Source of the DNA: Bin80 sp965220365
GTDB taxonomy: Bacteria > Bacteroidota > Rhodothermia > Rhodothermales > Bin80
Reading direction: 5' to 3'
DNA length: 64,000 nt
NCBI GenBank assembly: GCA_965220365.1
Contig: OZ244823.1
Location: 930,001 to 994,000 of the forward strand
This document shows positions 1-9,363 of this stretch, one piece after another; position 1 is the stretch's first letter, and each line of letters opens with the position of its first letter. The translations under genes and the position numbers were made by a program. The notes below the pieces were generated by a model. It was not told where the DNA came from. It saw nothing but the letters and a program-made list of their open reading frames with translations, and did not search any database.

Positions 1-1
1 C

Positions 2-1237
2 TCGCAGTTCGAACTGTTTGATTATAAGCCCAAGGTCAATTCGATGCACGGGCAGGAGCTGCCGGAATCGGTTCGAAAGGGGCAGCGGCTGACCGGGATG
101 ACGGGGTTTCAGAACATACTGCCGCTGGCCCGCTCTCATTTTGCCTTTACTCAGCGCGGAGAAAGCGGTGCATGGGTCAGTGAGTTGATGCCCTATACGG
201 CAAAGGTTGCGGACGAGCTCTGCTTTGTCAAGTCTATGCATACCGAAGCGATCAACCATGATCCAGCTATTACGTTTTTCCTTACGGGCTCACAGATCGC
301 CGGTCGGCCATCCTTTGGGTCATGGCTTAGCTACGGGCTCGGAACAGAAAACGAAAACCTGCCGGCATTCTGTGTGCTGATCACCAAGGACAAGGGAGGT
401 CAGCCATTGTATGCACGGCTTTGGGGGAACGGATTCCTACCGTCGCAGCATCAGGGTGTGCAATTTCGGAGTGGGCAGGATCCCGTGTTGTATCTGGGCA
501 ATCCTGATGGCATATCGTCGGCGCAGCGGAAAATGCAGTTGGACCGGCTGCGCCAGTTGCATGCCCTTAAAGAAGGGACTCCTGGCTGGGAGCGTATTGA
601 ATCCCGGATCGCCCAGTATGAAATGGCATATCGGATGCAGACCTCCGTGCCTGAGGTGATGGATCTCTCGGATGAGCCAGAATACATCTTTGATCTTTAT
701 GGCGAGGATGCCCGGGAGCCTGGCACGTTTGCCGCCAACTGTCTGTTGGCCAGGCGTCTGACAGAACGTGGGGTGCGCTTTATTCAGCTTTTTCACCAGG
801 GATGGGATCATCATGGGGGGCTGCCGGCCGGTATTCAAGTCCAGGCAAAGGAAACGGATCAGCCCTCTGCTGCGCTGGTGCAGGACCTGAAGCAGCGAGG
901 GATGCTGGACGATACACTGGTCATCTGGGGAGGAGAATTTGGGCGTACGAACTACTGTCAGGGAAGGTTGACAGATGTAGATTATGGGCGGGATCACCAC
1001 CCGAGGTGCTTCTCGTTATGGATGGCAGGTGGCGGGGTCCGGAGTGGATTGAGCTATGGCGAGACGGACGATCTTGGATATAATATTGTTCGGGATCCAG
1101 TGCATGTGCATGATCTGCAGGCAACCCTGATGCACCTGTTAGGGATTGACCACGAGCGTCTCACGTTTAAGTATCAGGGGCGTCGTTTTCGCCTCACGGA
1201 TGTTCATGGGACCGTGATGACACCACTGCTTGCATGA
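2..1237 (+). CDS. DUF1501 family protein, 5' end outside window
   Basis: The frame is open from base 2 and enters the family at ELFDYKPK, which matches residues in the second DUF1501 protein at 3758-5209, so the N-terminus (presumably with a Tat signal) lies upstream of the window. An internal ATG at 44 is not the natural start. DUF1501 proteins have an alkaline phosphatase/sulfatase-like fold and are usually encoded beside DUF1549/DUF1553 cytochromes; their reaction is not established. Visible family landmarks are GGEFGRTN, GRDHHP and WMAGGG near the C-terminus. The stop overlaps the next start (ATGA), so it is translationally coupled to the cytochrome gene. It differs from its paralogue in the segment after GEFGRT, where the insert is shorter. 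Confidence 0.9.
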   Translation, partial: SQFELFDYKPKVNSMHGQELPESVRKGQRLTGMTGFQNILPLARSHFAFTQRGESGAWVSELMPYTAKVADELCFVKSMHTEAINHDPAITFFLTGSQIAGRPSFGSWLSYGLGTENENLPAFCVLITKDKGGQPLYARLWGNGFLPSQHQGVQFRSGQDPVLYLGNPDGISSAQRKMQLDRLRQLHALKEGTPGWERIESRIAQYEMAYRMQTSVPEVMDLSDEPEYIFDLYGEDAREPGTFAANCLLARRLTERGVRFIQLFHQGWDHHGGLPAGIQVQAKETDQPSAALVQDLKQRGMLDDTLVIWGGEFGRTNYCQGRLTDVDYGRDHHPRCFSLWMAGGGVRSGLSYGETDDLGYNIVRDPVHVHDLQATLMHLLGIDHERLTFKYQGRRFRLTDVHGTVMTPLLA

Positions 1238-3702
1238 AAAATCTTTGGATCATCTGTGCGGCGCTACTTTCAGCTGCATTTCTGTTTGGTAGCTGTCAGC
1301 GTGCCCCGCAAATCAGTTTTAACGAACAGGTTCGCCCCATTCTGAATGAGCGATGCGTGAATTGTCATGGAGGAATTCGGCGGCAGGGGGACCTGAATTT
1401 ACTCTTCCGGCATGAGGCCCTCTCCATGGCAGAGTCTGGAGAGCGCGCCATCGTCCCCTTTGAGCCTGCAGCAAGTGAGCTTTTGCGGCGCGTCGCACAT
1501 TCCGATCCAGCTCATCGAATGCCCAAGGATGAACTGCCACTCACGCCCGATGAAATTCAAACCCTGCAAACCTGGATTGAGCAGGGCGCATACTGGGAGG
1601 ATCACTGGGCGTATGTCGCTCCAAAGCGTTCCCCATTGCCGGATGTATCGGAGCCGGAGTGGGTTCGTGAGCCCATGGACCATTTTATTCTTGTCCAACT
1701 GGACCAGAGAGACCTGGCCCCGCAGTCCGAGGCAGCTTGTCCGGTTCTTGTTCGGAGAGTTACGCTGGACCTGACGGGGCTGCCTCCCAAGCCTGACGAT
1801 GTGAAACGGGTCTGTACGGACGAAGCATCGTACGAGACGTACGTGGATTCGCTTTTGGCTTCACCTGCGTATGGTGAGCGCTGGGCGGCGATGTGGTTGG
1901 ACCTTGCCCGGTATGCGGACTCCAAGGGATATGAAAAAGATGTCGGTCGAACGATCTGGCGTTACCGGGACTGGGTCATTCGGGCATTCAACGAAGACAT
2001 GCCTTTTGATCAATTCACGATTGAACAGTTGGCGGGAGATCTATTGCCGGAGGCGACCGAAAGCCAGTTGATTGCGACCGCGTTTCATCGAAATACAATG
2101 ACCAACACGGAAGGAGGGACCGATGACGAGGAGTTCCGGACAGCCGCGGTCATTGACCGCGTGAATACGACTTGGGAGGTATGGCAGGGGACTTCCTTTG
2201 CGTGTGTTCAGTGTCATGGGCATCCCTATGATCCGTTTGTGCATGAGGAGTACTACGAATTTTTTGCCTTTTTCAATAGCACGGCAGACCGTGATCTGGA
2301 CAGCGAATTTCCGACCCTCCCCTTGTTTGAAGAGGAGATGGCTGCAGAGGGGGAGGCGCTCATCCATGAGATTGCCCGATTGGAAGAGGCGATGGTTGCC
2401 CGGGTTCGCTCGGATTCACTGGCTCATCAGCGCCGTATATGGGAAACGACGCTGGATCAGCCTGAAGTGATTGGACAGGTCCGGCTTATGTTGCAGAACG
2501 AAGTAAAACGGGTCGTGGCAACGCTGGAGACCGAGCGAGGGGATGCGCAGCGATGGACTCTTGATTATGTCTATGCCGGTCTGAGTGATGATCCGGTGAT
2601 TGCGCGTCTACGGGAAGAGAAGGCGGAGAAAGAGCGTGCACTGCGGGCATTAAACCCCATCCATACCCCAATCATGCAGGAACTTCCGTTCCAGCGCCGG
2701 ACACATGTACTTGAGCGGGGCAGCTTTCTTTTGAAGGGAGAAGTCGTGGATCCGGATACCCCGGATGTATTGCCTGCCATGCCGGAAGATGCTCCCCGGA
2801 ATCGTCTGGGGATGGCAGAGTGGCTGGTTAGCGGTGAAAATCCCCTGACAGCTCGTGTGATGGTCAACCGGTTCTGGGAGCAGCTGTTTGGCATTGGTCT
2901 AGTGGAGTCGTTGGAAGACTTTGGAACCCAGGGGCTGGAGCGATCACATCCGGAACTTCTGGACTATTTAGCGACCAGTTTCGTGGAAGACCATGACTGG
3001 AGTGTTAAATCTCTTCTGCGCATGATCGTCCTTTCGGCAACCTACCGCCAGTCATCGCATGTGACAGATGAATTACTGGAGAAAGATCCCCGTAACCGGT
3101 ATCTGGCACGCGGGCCTCGTTTTCGCTTGAGTGCGGAGCAGATCCGGGACCAGGCATTGCAGGTAAGTGGTCTATTGAGTTCGAGGATGTACGGGCCGAG
3201 CGTGATGCCGCCCCAGCCGGAGGGGCTCTGGAAAAATCCGTATGACAGCCGCCAGTGGCAAACCAGTGAGGGGGATGACCGCTACCGACGTGCGATATAT
3301 ACCTACTGGAGACGCACCGTCCCATACCCATCCATGGCGACCTTTGACAGCCCCAGCCGCGAATTTTGCGTATCCCGGAGAATCCGAACCAACACGCCCT
3401 TGCAGGCGCTGGTTTCTCTGAATGATCCCGTATTTATTGAAGCGGCACAGGCAATGGCAGAGAGGATGCAAAAGGCCGAGGATCCCATTATGGCAGGACA
3501 TACCTATGCTATGGGAACCTCTCCAGACCGTGAAGCCCTAGATGTATTGACTGCCTTGTACACGGATGCGCTCACGCACTATACAGAAGGCACCGAGGAT
3601 GCTACCCGGTTGATTGGGGACCACGAATCTGCGGAGTTGGCAGCACTTACCATTGTCGCGAATGCAATCCTGAACCTTGACCAGTTTCTCATGAAGGAGT
3701 AG
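1234..3702 (+). CDS. DUF1549/DUF1553 planctomycete-type cytochrome lipoprotein
   Basis: An 822-residue exported protein. Residues 1-21 form a lipoprotein signal with lipobox FGSC. A planctomycete-type cytochrome c segment follows, with a haem-binding CVNCH at residues 41-45. DUF1549 comes next and contains a second CxxCH (CVQCH, 324-328) in the family segment around GHPYDPF. The C-terminal half is DUF1553, with NRFWEQLFGIGLV and the RTNTPLQAL element. Such proteins are predicted to be periplasmic or outer-membrane multidomain cytochromes and typically pair with DUF1501 proteins; the substrate is unknown. It overlaps the upstream DUF1501 gene by 4 bp. The second DUF1501 gene follows after a 55-bp gap. 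The family call is firm, the biochemical role is not. Confidence 0.92.
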   Translation: MKNLWIICAALLSAAFLFGSCQRAPQISFNEQVRPILNERCVNCHGGIRRQGDLNLLFRHEALSMAESGERAIVPFEPAASELLRRVAHSDPAHRMPKDELPLTPDEIQTLQTWIEQGAYWEDHWAYVAPKRSPLPDVSEPEWVREPMDHFILVQLDQRDLAPQSEAACPVLVRRVTLDLTGLPPKPDDVKRVCTDEASYETYVDSLLASPAYGERWAAMWLDLARYADSKGYEKDVGRTIWRYRDWVIRAFNEDMPFDQFTIEQLAGDLLPEATESQLIATAFHRNTMTNTEGGTDDEEFRTAAVIDRVNTTWEVWQGTSFACVQCHGHPYDPFVHEEYYEFFAFFNSTADRDLDSEFPTLPLFEEEMAAEGEALIHEIARLEEAMVARVRSDSLAHQRRIWETTLDQPEVIGQVRLMLQNEVKRVVATLETERGDAQRWTLDYVYAGLSDDPVIARLREEKAEKERALRALNPIHTPIMQELPFQRRTHVLERGSFLLKGEVVDPDTPDVLPAMPEDAPRNRLGMAEWLVSGENPLTARVMVNRFWEQLFGIGLVESLEDFGTQGLERSHPELLDYLATSFVEDHDWSVKSLLRMIVLSATYRQSSHVTDELLEKDPRNRYLARGPRFRLSAEQIRDQALQVSGLLSSRMYGPSVMPPQPEGLWKNPYDSRQWQTSEGDDRYRRAIYTYWRRTVPYPSMATFDSPSREFCVSRRIRTNTPLQALVSLNDPVFIEAAQAMAERMQKAEDPIMAGHTYAMGTSPDREALDVLTALYTDALTHYTEGTEDATRLIGDHESAELAALTIVANAILNLDQFLMKE

Positions 3703-3757
3703 TAACTTCAGTTCTAAGAAGACATCAAACAGCACCTATCTCAGCGAACAGAGCAAA

Positions 3758-5209
3758 ATGAATCTTGCCAAAGAAGCTCGTGACACCTATTTGGGCCATG
3801 TTACACGGCGCCATTTTCTGAAGTCGGCGGGTGCGGGGTTTGGGGCGCTTGCGTTTGCATCGCTTGGAGCGACCTCTGCGGGTCCCCGGGATCCACTTGC
3901 CTCCCGAGGTCCACATTTTACACCGCGTGCCAAACGGGTCATTTTCCTGCATATGGCGGGTGGGCCTTCTCCGCTTGAGTTATTTGATTACAAGCCCGAA
4001 CTGGCACGCCTGCATGGTCAGGATTGCCCGGAGTCTCTTCTGGAGGGGAAGCGGTTTGCCTTTATCCGGGGAATCCCGAAGATGCTGGGACCTCAAGCAA
4101 CATTTCAGCAGCACGGAGAGTCAGGGGCGTGGATTTCAAATCATATGCCATATCTGGGGCAGGTTGCCGATAAGGTCGCGTTCCTGAAAGCCATGCATAC
4201 TGACGAGTTCAATCATGCTCCGGCACAACTGCTGGTTCACTCGGGGAGTCCCCGGCTGGGTCGTCCCAGTATGGGATCCTGGGTTACCTACGGGCTAGGG
4301 ACTGAAAATGACAATCTACCAGCGTTTGTTGTTCTGCTTTCGGGTGGTGCGGCCCCGGATGCGGGTGCCAGCGTCTACGGGAGCGGGTTTCTGCCTACTG
4401 TCTATCAAGGGGTCCAGTGCAGGACCAAGGGGGATCCAGTACTTTTTCTCGGAGACCCGGACGGGGTACCACGCAATTTACGGCGTAAGTCAATTGATGC
4501 CATCAATACGATCAACCGGCAGCAGCATGAGGAGGTTGGGGACCCGGAGATTCTCACCCGGATCGCACAATATGAGATGGCATTCCGGATGCAAACGTCC
4601 GTCCCGGACGCGATGGATATTAGTCGTGAGCCTGAACATATCCATGAGATGTATGGTACAGAGCCTGGAGAAACCGCATTCAGTAACAATTGCCTTCTGG
4701 CACGAAGACTCGTCGAGCGTGGGGTCCGCTTTGTTCAATTATTTCACTGGGGATGGGACTCGCACGGAGCGGGAGAGAGTGAGGCCCTGAATGGAGGTTT
4801 TCTGGAACGCTGCCAGGAGACGGATCGTCCTGTTGCGGCGCTCTTGAATGACCTGGAGCAGCGGGGACTCCTTGAAGAAACCCTGGTTATCTGGGGTGGG
4901 GAGTTCGGGCGGACTCCAATGCTGGAAAACCGTACTGGCTCGGATAACCCTTTCGTTGGGAGGGATCATCATAGCGATGTATATACCATGTGGATGGCCG
5001 GTGGTGGTGTCCAGGGCGGTGTAACGCACGGCGAGACCGACGAGATTGGCTACAGCGCAGTAAGCGGCCGGGTGCATGTCCATGATCTTCAAGCGACGAT
5101 CTTGCATTTGCTTGGGTTTGATCATCTCCGGCTGACCTATCCTTTCCAAGGTCGAGACTTTCGCTTGACCGATGTGCATGGCCATGTAGTACATGAAGTG
5201 CTGGCCTAA
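3758..5209 (+). CDS. Tat-exported DUF1501 family protein
   Basis: A 483-residue protein opening with a twin-arginine signal (TRRHFLKSAG, about residues 16-25, then a small-residue hydrophobic stretch), so it is probably exported folded. The DUF1501 body shows HMAGGPSPLELFDYKP, GGEFGRTP, GRDHHSD and WMAGGG. The metal-like His/Asp positions are those expected of the alkaline-phosphatase-like fold, but no reaction is proven for the family. It is a close paralogue of the partial gene at the window start, giving a DUF1501-cytochrome-DUF1501 order. A membrane cytochrome gene follows 14 bp downstream, so the genes are probably one operon. Confidence 0.92.
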   Translation: MNLAKEARDTYLGHVTRRHFLKSAGAGFGALAFASLGATSAGPRDPLASRGPHFTPRAKRVIFLHMAGGPSPLELFDYKPELARLHGQDCPESLLEGKRFAFIRGIPKMLGPQATFQQHGESGAWISNHMPYLGQVADKVAFLKAMHTDEFNHAPAQLLVHSGSPRLGRPSMGSWVTYGLGTENDNLPAFVVLLSGGAAPDAGASVYGSGFLPTVYQGVQCRTKGDPVLFLGDPDGVPRNLRRKSIDAINTINRQQHEEVGDPEILTRIAQYEMAFRMQTSVPDAMDISREPEHIHEMYGTEPGETAFSNNCLLARRLVERGVRFVQLFHWGWDSHGAGESEALNGGFLERCQETDRPVAALLNDLEQRGLLEETLVIWGGEFGRTPMLENRTGSDNPFVGRDHHSDVYTMWMAGGGVQGGVTHGETDEIGYSAVSGRVHVHDLQATILHLLGFDHLRLTYPFQGRDFRLTDVHGHVVHEVLA

Positions 5210-5223
5210 TTTCTATTGATTCT

Positions 5224-6735
5224 ATGAAGCAATCTTTGATTTGGTTATGCATGGGCCTCGCTTTTGTGGTGTTCATGCTGATAATGGTCCCCGGTAGCGG
5301 TCAGCCGAGTGATTTCAGCCTGTTTTTGGGGCGATTCCATCCTGTGGTTGTCCATCTGCCGATTGGGATTCTGGTGGTGGCTGCCCTGCTTGAGGTACTT
5401 TCACGCAGGGCTTCTTTCAGGGGGCGCTATGACACAGGCATTTTGGCTCTCTTGTATATCGGTGTATGGAGTTCCATCCTTGCTGTAGCTGCAGGGCTCT
5501 ATCTGGCTCAGGGGGGTGGGTATGCTGCAGACCAGTTGGCCTGGCATAAGCGCATGGGGGTTTTGGTTGTGCTGTTTGCCTCGCTGGCATACCTGTACAA
5601 AGCCTGGCCTGGTCTTTCGGAGCGCTGGCTCAAGCACTGGGAACGTCGAGCTTACGGGATTGCGATGGGTGTCATGCTTCTGGTCGTTGGTTTGACCGGG
5701 CATCTAGGAGGGGTGCTGACACACGGCCCGGATTACTTATCCCGTTATATTCCTGACGGTTTGCGTCAGGTGGCGGGGTTGTCCAAGAAAGCTGATATCG
5801 GGCGCCTGCAACTTGAGAATCCCGCCGAGACCACGGTCTATGCAGCTTTGATTGCTCCAATCCTGGAATCCAGGTGCATTGCCTGTCACGGTTCTGGTGC
5901 GCAGCGGGGCGGCTTGCGTCTGGATGGGCCCGAATTTATCACTGAGGGGGGAGACAATGGTTCTCCAATTGTTGCAGGCCGTGCACATGAAAGCGAGATG
6001 ATCCACCGTATTTGGCTACCCGCAAACTCGGATGACCGGATGCCCCCCGCTGAAAGTCCCCAGCTCTCTGTTGCAGAAGCTGAACTCCTGCGGTGGTGGA
6101 TTGACGCCGGGGCTTCCTTTGAGGAGTTATTACCGGATGTGGAATGGTCTCCAGTAACGCAAACGATTGTGGATCATATGGGCCTGGATGAGATCCGCAC
6201 GGGCATTTTTGCTCTGGATACGAGCCCGCCTGACTCCATGGATGTTGCCCAACTCGCCAGTTTGGGCGTGTCCGTTACCCCTTTGGCCGAAAATGAGCCC
6301 TATCTGCAGGTACGCTGTGTGGATCTGGAGACATGTACAGACGCGAGTGGGCTGCAGGAGGCATTGGACCCTCTGTCTGCAAATATTGCCTGGCTTGACC
6401 TCGGGCGCTCCCCGGTTGGAGATGATTTGGTGGAGGTGATTGCAGATCTACCACATATAACCCGTTTGCACCTTCAGCAAACGTCTGTGACCGATGCTGG
6501 CTTGGCTCACCTAGGCAATCTGGAATTTCTGGAATATCTAAATCTCTATGGCACGGCAGTCACGGATTCCGGGCTGGTTCATCTTGAAAGCCTGCCCGCA
6601 CTCAACTCAATCTATCTTTGGCAGACCGAGGTCACGGACGCGGGAGTAACCCGGCTACAATCGGCGCTACCCGACCTCTATATTAATACCGGCTTAAGCC
6701 TTATCCCCGTTGAACCCGATACGACTGGCTCATGA
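5224..6735 (+). CDS. DUF2231 membrane protein with cytochrome c and LRR domains
   Basis: A 503-residue three-part protein. Residues 1 to about 170 hold four or five membrane helices including the DUF2231-like motif FHPVVVHLPIGIL. A planctomycete-type cytochrome c segment follows with CIACH at residues 218-222 and a distal Met in DRMPP. The C-terminus (about 380-490) is a short run of leucine-rich repeats of the 'VTDAGLAHLGNLEFLEYL' type. The architecture suggests a membrane-anchored electron carrier with an extracytoplasmic protein-binding tail. It lies between the DUF1501 gene and a sulfatase gene, and its stop overlaps the sulfatase start (ATGA). It could pass electrons for the DUF1549/DUF1553 cytochrome; that is inference. 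Confidence 0.85.
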   Translation: MKQSLIWLCMGLAFVVFMLIMVPGSGQPSDFSLFLGRFHPVVVHLPIGILVVAALLEVLSRRASFRGRYDTGILALLYIGVWSSILAVAAGLYLAQGGGYAADQLAWHKRMGVLVVLFASLAYLYKAWPGLSERWLKHWERRAYGIAMGVMLLVVGLTGHLGGVLTHGPDYLSRYIPDGLRQVAGLSKKADIGRLQLENPAETTVYAALIAPILESRCIACHGSGAQRGGLRLDGPEFITEGGDNGSPIVAGRAHESEMIHRIWLPANSDDRMPPAESPQLSVAEAELLRWWIDAGASFEELLPDVEWSPVTQTIVDHMGLDEIRTGIFALDTSPPDSMDVAQLASLGVSVTPLAENEPYLQVRCVDLETCTDASGLQEALDPLSANIAWLDLGRSPVGDDLVEVIADLPHITRLHLQQTSVTDAGLAHLGNLEFLEYLNLYGTAVTDSGLVHLESLPALNSIYLWQTEVTDAGVTRLQSALPDLYINTGLSLIPVEPDTTGS

Positions 6736-8492
6736 ACCTTCGCCCCTTTTTGATCTTGCTGCTTTTGTGCGCGTGCACGGAGCCTGAAGTTACTATCACA
6801 CCTGCAGAACCTATAGAACGTCCCAATATCGTCTGGATCTCTGCAGAGGACATGGGGCCGCGCCTTGGGTCCTATGGGGATCCGATTGCCAGGACTCCTC
6901 ATCTGGACTCACTCGCCAGCCGTGGTACGCGCTATACGCGTGTATTCACGACGGCTGGCGTGTGCTCTCCGAGCCGTGCGGCGATCATTACCGGGATGCA
7001 TCAGGTCAGCTTCGGTGCCCATCATATGCGAACGCTGTCCGGGGCTCCTTTTGCACCGGGGCCGGCGCCGTACAGCGTAGTTCCGCCCCATTACGTGAAG
7101 ACCTTCACAGAGTACTTGCGTGCAGCAGGTTACTACACGACCAATAATGTAAAGGAAGATTATCAGTTCGAAACTCCGGTCACGGCATGGGACGAGTCCA
7201 GTTCGGAGGCGCACTGGCGAAATCGTCGGGACGCAGATCAACCGTTCTTTTCCGTGTTCAATTTCACTACGACGCATGAGAGCCAGATCTGGCCGGACCC
7301 TGCAGCAGCTTTTGAGACCATGGGATTGCCGGCTTCTGCAGCCCATCCTCCGCCAGATCCCTTATCAACCGATCCCGCAGCGGTTGCAGTGCCTCCCTAT
7401 TACCCGGATACGCCTGTGGTACGACGGGATATTGCACAGCAGTATGACAATATTGCGACCATGGATACACAGGCCGGAATGATTCTGGACCAGTTGGCGG
7501 AAGATGGACTGATGGAGAATACGATCGTATTTTTCTGGAGTGACCATGGGGACGGGTTGCCACGGCATAAGCGGTGGCTGTATGACTCGGGGCTGCATGT
7601 TCCGCTCATTATTCATATTCCGGGTCAGCTTCCCGGGGTGAATGAGGAGTTGGTGAGTTTTCTGGATCTTGCCCCCACAGTCCTTTCGCTCGCAGGAGTT
7701 GAGCCTCCGGCCCATATGCAGGGAAGGGCGCTTCATGGCAGTTTCACAGGCAATAAGCCCCCACATGAATATGTTTATGCTGCGAGGGATCGCTTTGACG
7801 AGCAGTATGATCTGGTCCGGGCAGTCCGGGATACCCGGTATAAGTATATACGGAATTATCGACCGGAGAAGCCATATGCTTTGTGGATGGCGTACGCGAA
7901 TGTGATGCCCACAATGCAGGAGCTTTTCAGACTACATGCAAACGGAGAACTGACGGGAACACAATCGTTATGGATGCAGCCGCGCCGCCCTGTCCATGAG
8001 CTTTACGATACGAGCGTAGATCCACACGAGGTGAATAACCTTGCTTACGATCCCGCACATAGCAGTGAGTTGTCTCGCCTGCAAACTGCTTTGGATGATT
8101 GGATTGCAGAGGTTGGAGACATGGGGTTCAAGTCTGAACTGGACATGGTTGAATCCATGTGGCCTGATGGAGAACAACCCGTCACAAGTGCCCCCGTCAT
8201 CTTGCCTCAGGCAACTGCACGTACCGCAATCAGTAGGTCTGGCGGATTGGATCATACTCAAAGTGGTGGGACCTTTGAGGGTCCGGTAGACGTGACGATG
8301 TACAGCGGAACGCAGGGTGCCTCGATTACCTACACCGTTCTTGACGATTCGGGCAATGAGGGAGACTGGTTATTGTTCTCTTCTCCTCTCCGGTTGGACG
8401 AGGGTGTCGTCCTCCGCGCAAAAGCAATCCGATATGGGTACAGGGAAAGTGAGGTCAGTGAGGCTGAATTCATCATCTCGCCGAGTCAGTAG
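6732..8492 (+). CDS. Sulfatase lipoprotein with C-terminal beta-sandwich domain
   Basis: A 586-residue type I sulfatase. Residues 1-15 give a lipoprotein signal (LLLCAC). The formylglycine motif is C78-S-P-S-R82, so an FGE or anSME maturase is needed. Early metal ligands lie in ISAEDMGPRLG, and the later DHGDG supplies the second metal cluster. The last ~80 residues look like a CHB_HEX_C/Fn3-associated beta domain (SITYTV, then LRAKAIRYGYRESE), unusual at the end of a sulfatase and possibly carbohydrate-binding. It hydrolyses a sulfate ester, probably in a polysaccharide or glycosaminoglycan; the substrate cannot be read from sequence. It ends the five-gene operon, coupled to the preceding cytochrome gene. 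Confidence 0.93.
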   Translation: MNLRPFLILLLLCACTEPEVTITPAEPIERPNIVWISAEDMGPRLGSYGDPIARTPHLDSLASRGTRYTRVFTTAGVCSPSRAAIITGMHQVSFGAHHMRTLSGAPFAPGPAPYSVVPPHYVKTFTEYLRAAGYYTTNNVKEDYQFETPVTAWDESSSEAHWRNRRDADQPFFSVFNFTTTHESQIWPDPAAAFETMGLPASAAHPPPDPLSTDPAAVAVPPYYPDTPVVRRDIAQQYDNIATMDTQAGMILDQLAEDGLMENTIVFFWSDHGDGLPRHKRWLYDSGLHVPLIIHIPGQLPGVNEELVSFLDLAPTVLSLAGVEPPAHMQGRALHGSFTGNKPPHEYVYAARDRFDEQYDLVRAVRDTRYKYIRNYRPEKPYALWMAYANVMPTMQELFRLHANGELTGTQSLWMQPRRPVHELYDTSVDPHEVNNLAYDPAHSSELSRLQTALDDWIAEVGDMGFKSELDMVESMWPDGEQPVTSAPVILPQATARTAISRSGGLDHTQSGGTFEGPVDVTMYSGTQGASITYTVLDDSGNEGDWLLFSSPLRLDEGVVLRAKAIRYGYRESEVSEAEFIISPSQ

Positions 8493-8819
8493 GGTATAGG
8501 TCCTGAACTCAATTTTATTTGTCAAGAGACAAATATTTTTTCGGTTCTGGTCCACGGTGGGCCAATTTTTGCTGGCTCGGTATTGGGAAACGTGCCCCCA
8601 TGTTTCTGTCCGATTTTAAAATTCGCCGTTTTTCGGGGAATTTTCAGGGGTAGTAACAATTATCTGGAATGATCTTCGTTTTGAATAGGCACGGGTACAC
8701 CCCGATCCGTAATTGCTGGAACCATGACTGTCGCCGGGGAAAGCTCATGGCATTGTGGATGAGAAAAAGGTGTGGTATGGGAGATTGATCACATACGAAC
8801 CAAGCTCTGAATAATTAAT
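8493..8819. other. Intergenic region, no gene seen
   Basis: This 327-bp gap between the sulfatase and the SusC-like stub has no convincing reading frame or RNA gene. A short imperfect hairpin (AAAATTC ... GAATTTT, about 8616-8645) is present without a T-tract. The promoter of the stub is presumably in the last ~100 bp, but no clear box is visible. Confidence 0.5.
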
Positions 8820-9077
8820 ATGGATAAGATTCCAATTGTGCTGGCGATCGTTGGTTATAGTCTATGTCTGCCAGTTGCATTTGCTCAGGAGGGGGCTATT
8901 ACGGTCAGTGGAACTGTAACAGATTCTGAAACGGGAGAGTTGGTTGTTGGTGCTGCATTGTATGTGGCTGCTCAAGATATAGGAGGGACGACCAATCAGT
9001 ACGGTTACTACAGCCTAACCTTGCTTGGAGATAGTGTGCGCATGGTTGTATGTTGCTCATTAAGTAGGTACGTTTGA
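8820..9077 (+). pseudogene. Truncated SusC-like TonB-dependent receptor (N-terminal stub)
   Basis: An 85-codon frame with a signal peptide (ending VAFAQ), then a carboxypeptidase-regulatory-like domain of the kind that begins SusC-type outer-membrane receptors: VSGTVTDSETGELVVGAALYV, then GTTNQYGYYSL and GDSVRMVV. In intact receptors this is followed by a plug and a ~700-residue barrel. Here homology stops at about 9043, where sequence from the end of the IS256-like element (9044-9124) begins, and the frame ends in IS sequence at 9077. No downstream remainder of the receptor is present. It is therefore a broken gene whose 3' part was lost in an IS-associated deletion. Confidence 0.8.
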
Positions 9078-9124
9078 GGGTTATAGGATGCACCCCCAAC
9101 CCCAACTAACTTTGACACATCCCC
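9044..9124 (-). mobile_element. Solo end fragment of the IS256-like element
   Basis: These 81 bp are the near-identical reverse complement of the left end of the IS at 33870-33950, including the terminal repeat (outermost CCCC at 9121-9124) and the ORF1 start region, with a few base differences. The IS interior side faces the SusC-like stub. Only the extreme end is left, so this is a deletion scar rather than a mobile copy. There is no second terminus and no target duplication nearby. Confidence 0.88.
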
Positions 9125-9363
9125 TGTCAACTACTTATCAACACGGCGTTGGATAATGCCCCCGTGTTTTCTCCACATACAGCCCATATACAAGATACAA
9201 GGGACTCATTGCATGAACAATTTACCGTTGCTATCAAACTCTTTTTTCCGATCGAGTATCTTAGCGAAGAAAGTCTGAGCGGAGGTTACAGTTTCGTTAT
9301 AATTCCCGCAATTTGAATTGACGGAATTCCACCAAGAGATCCGCGCGTGGCGAATACGATGTG

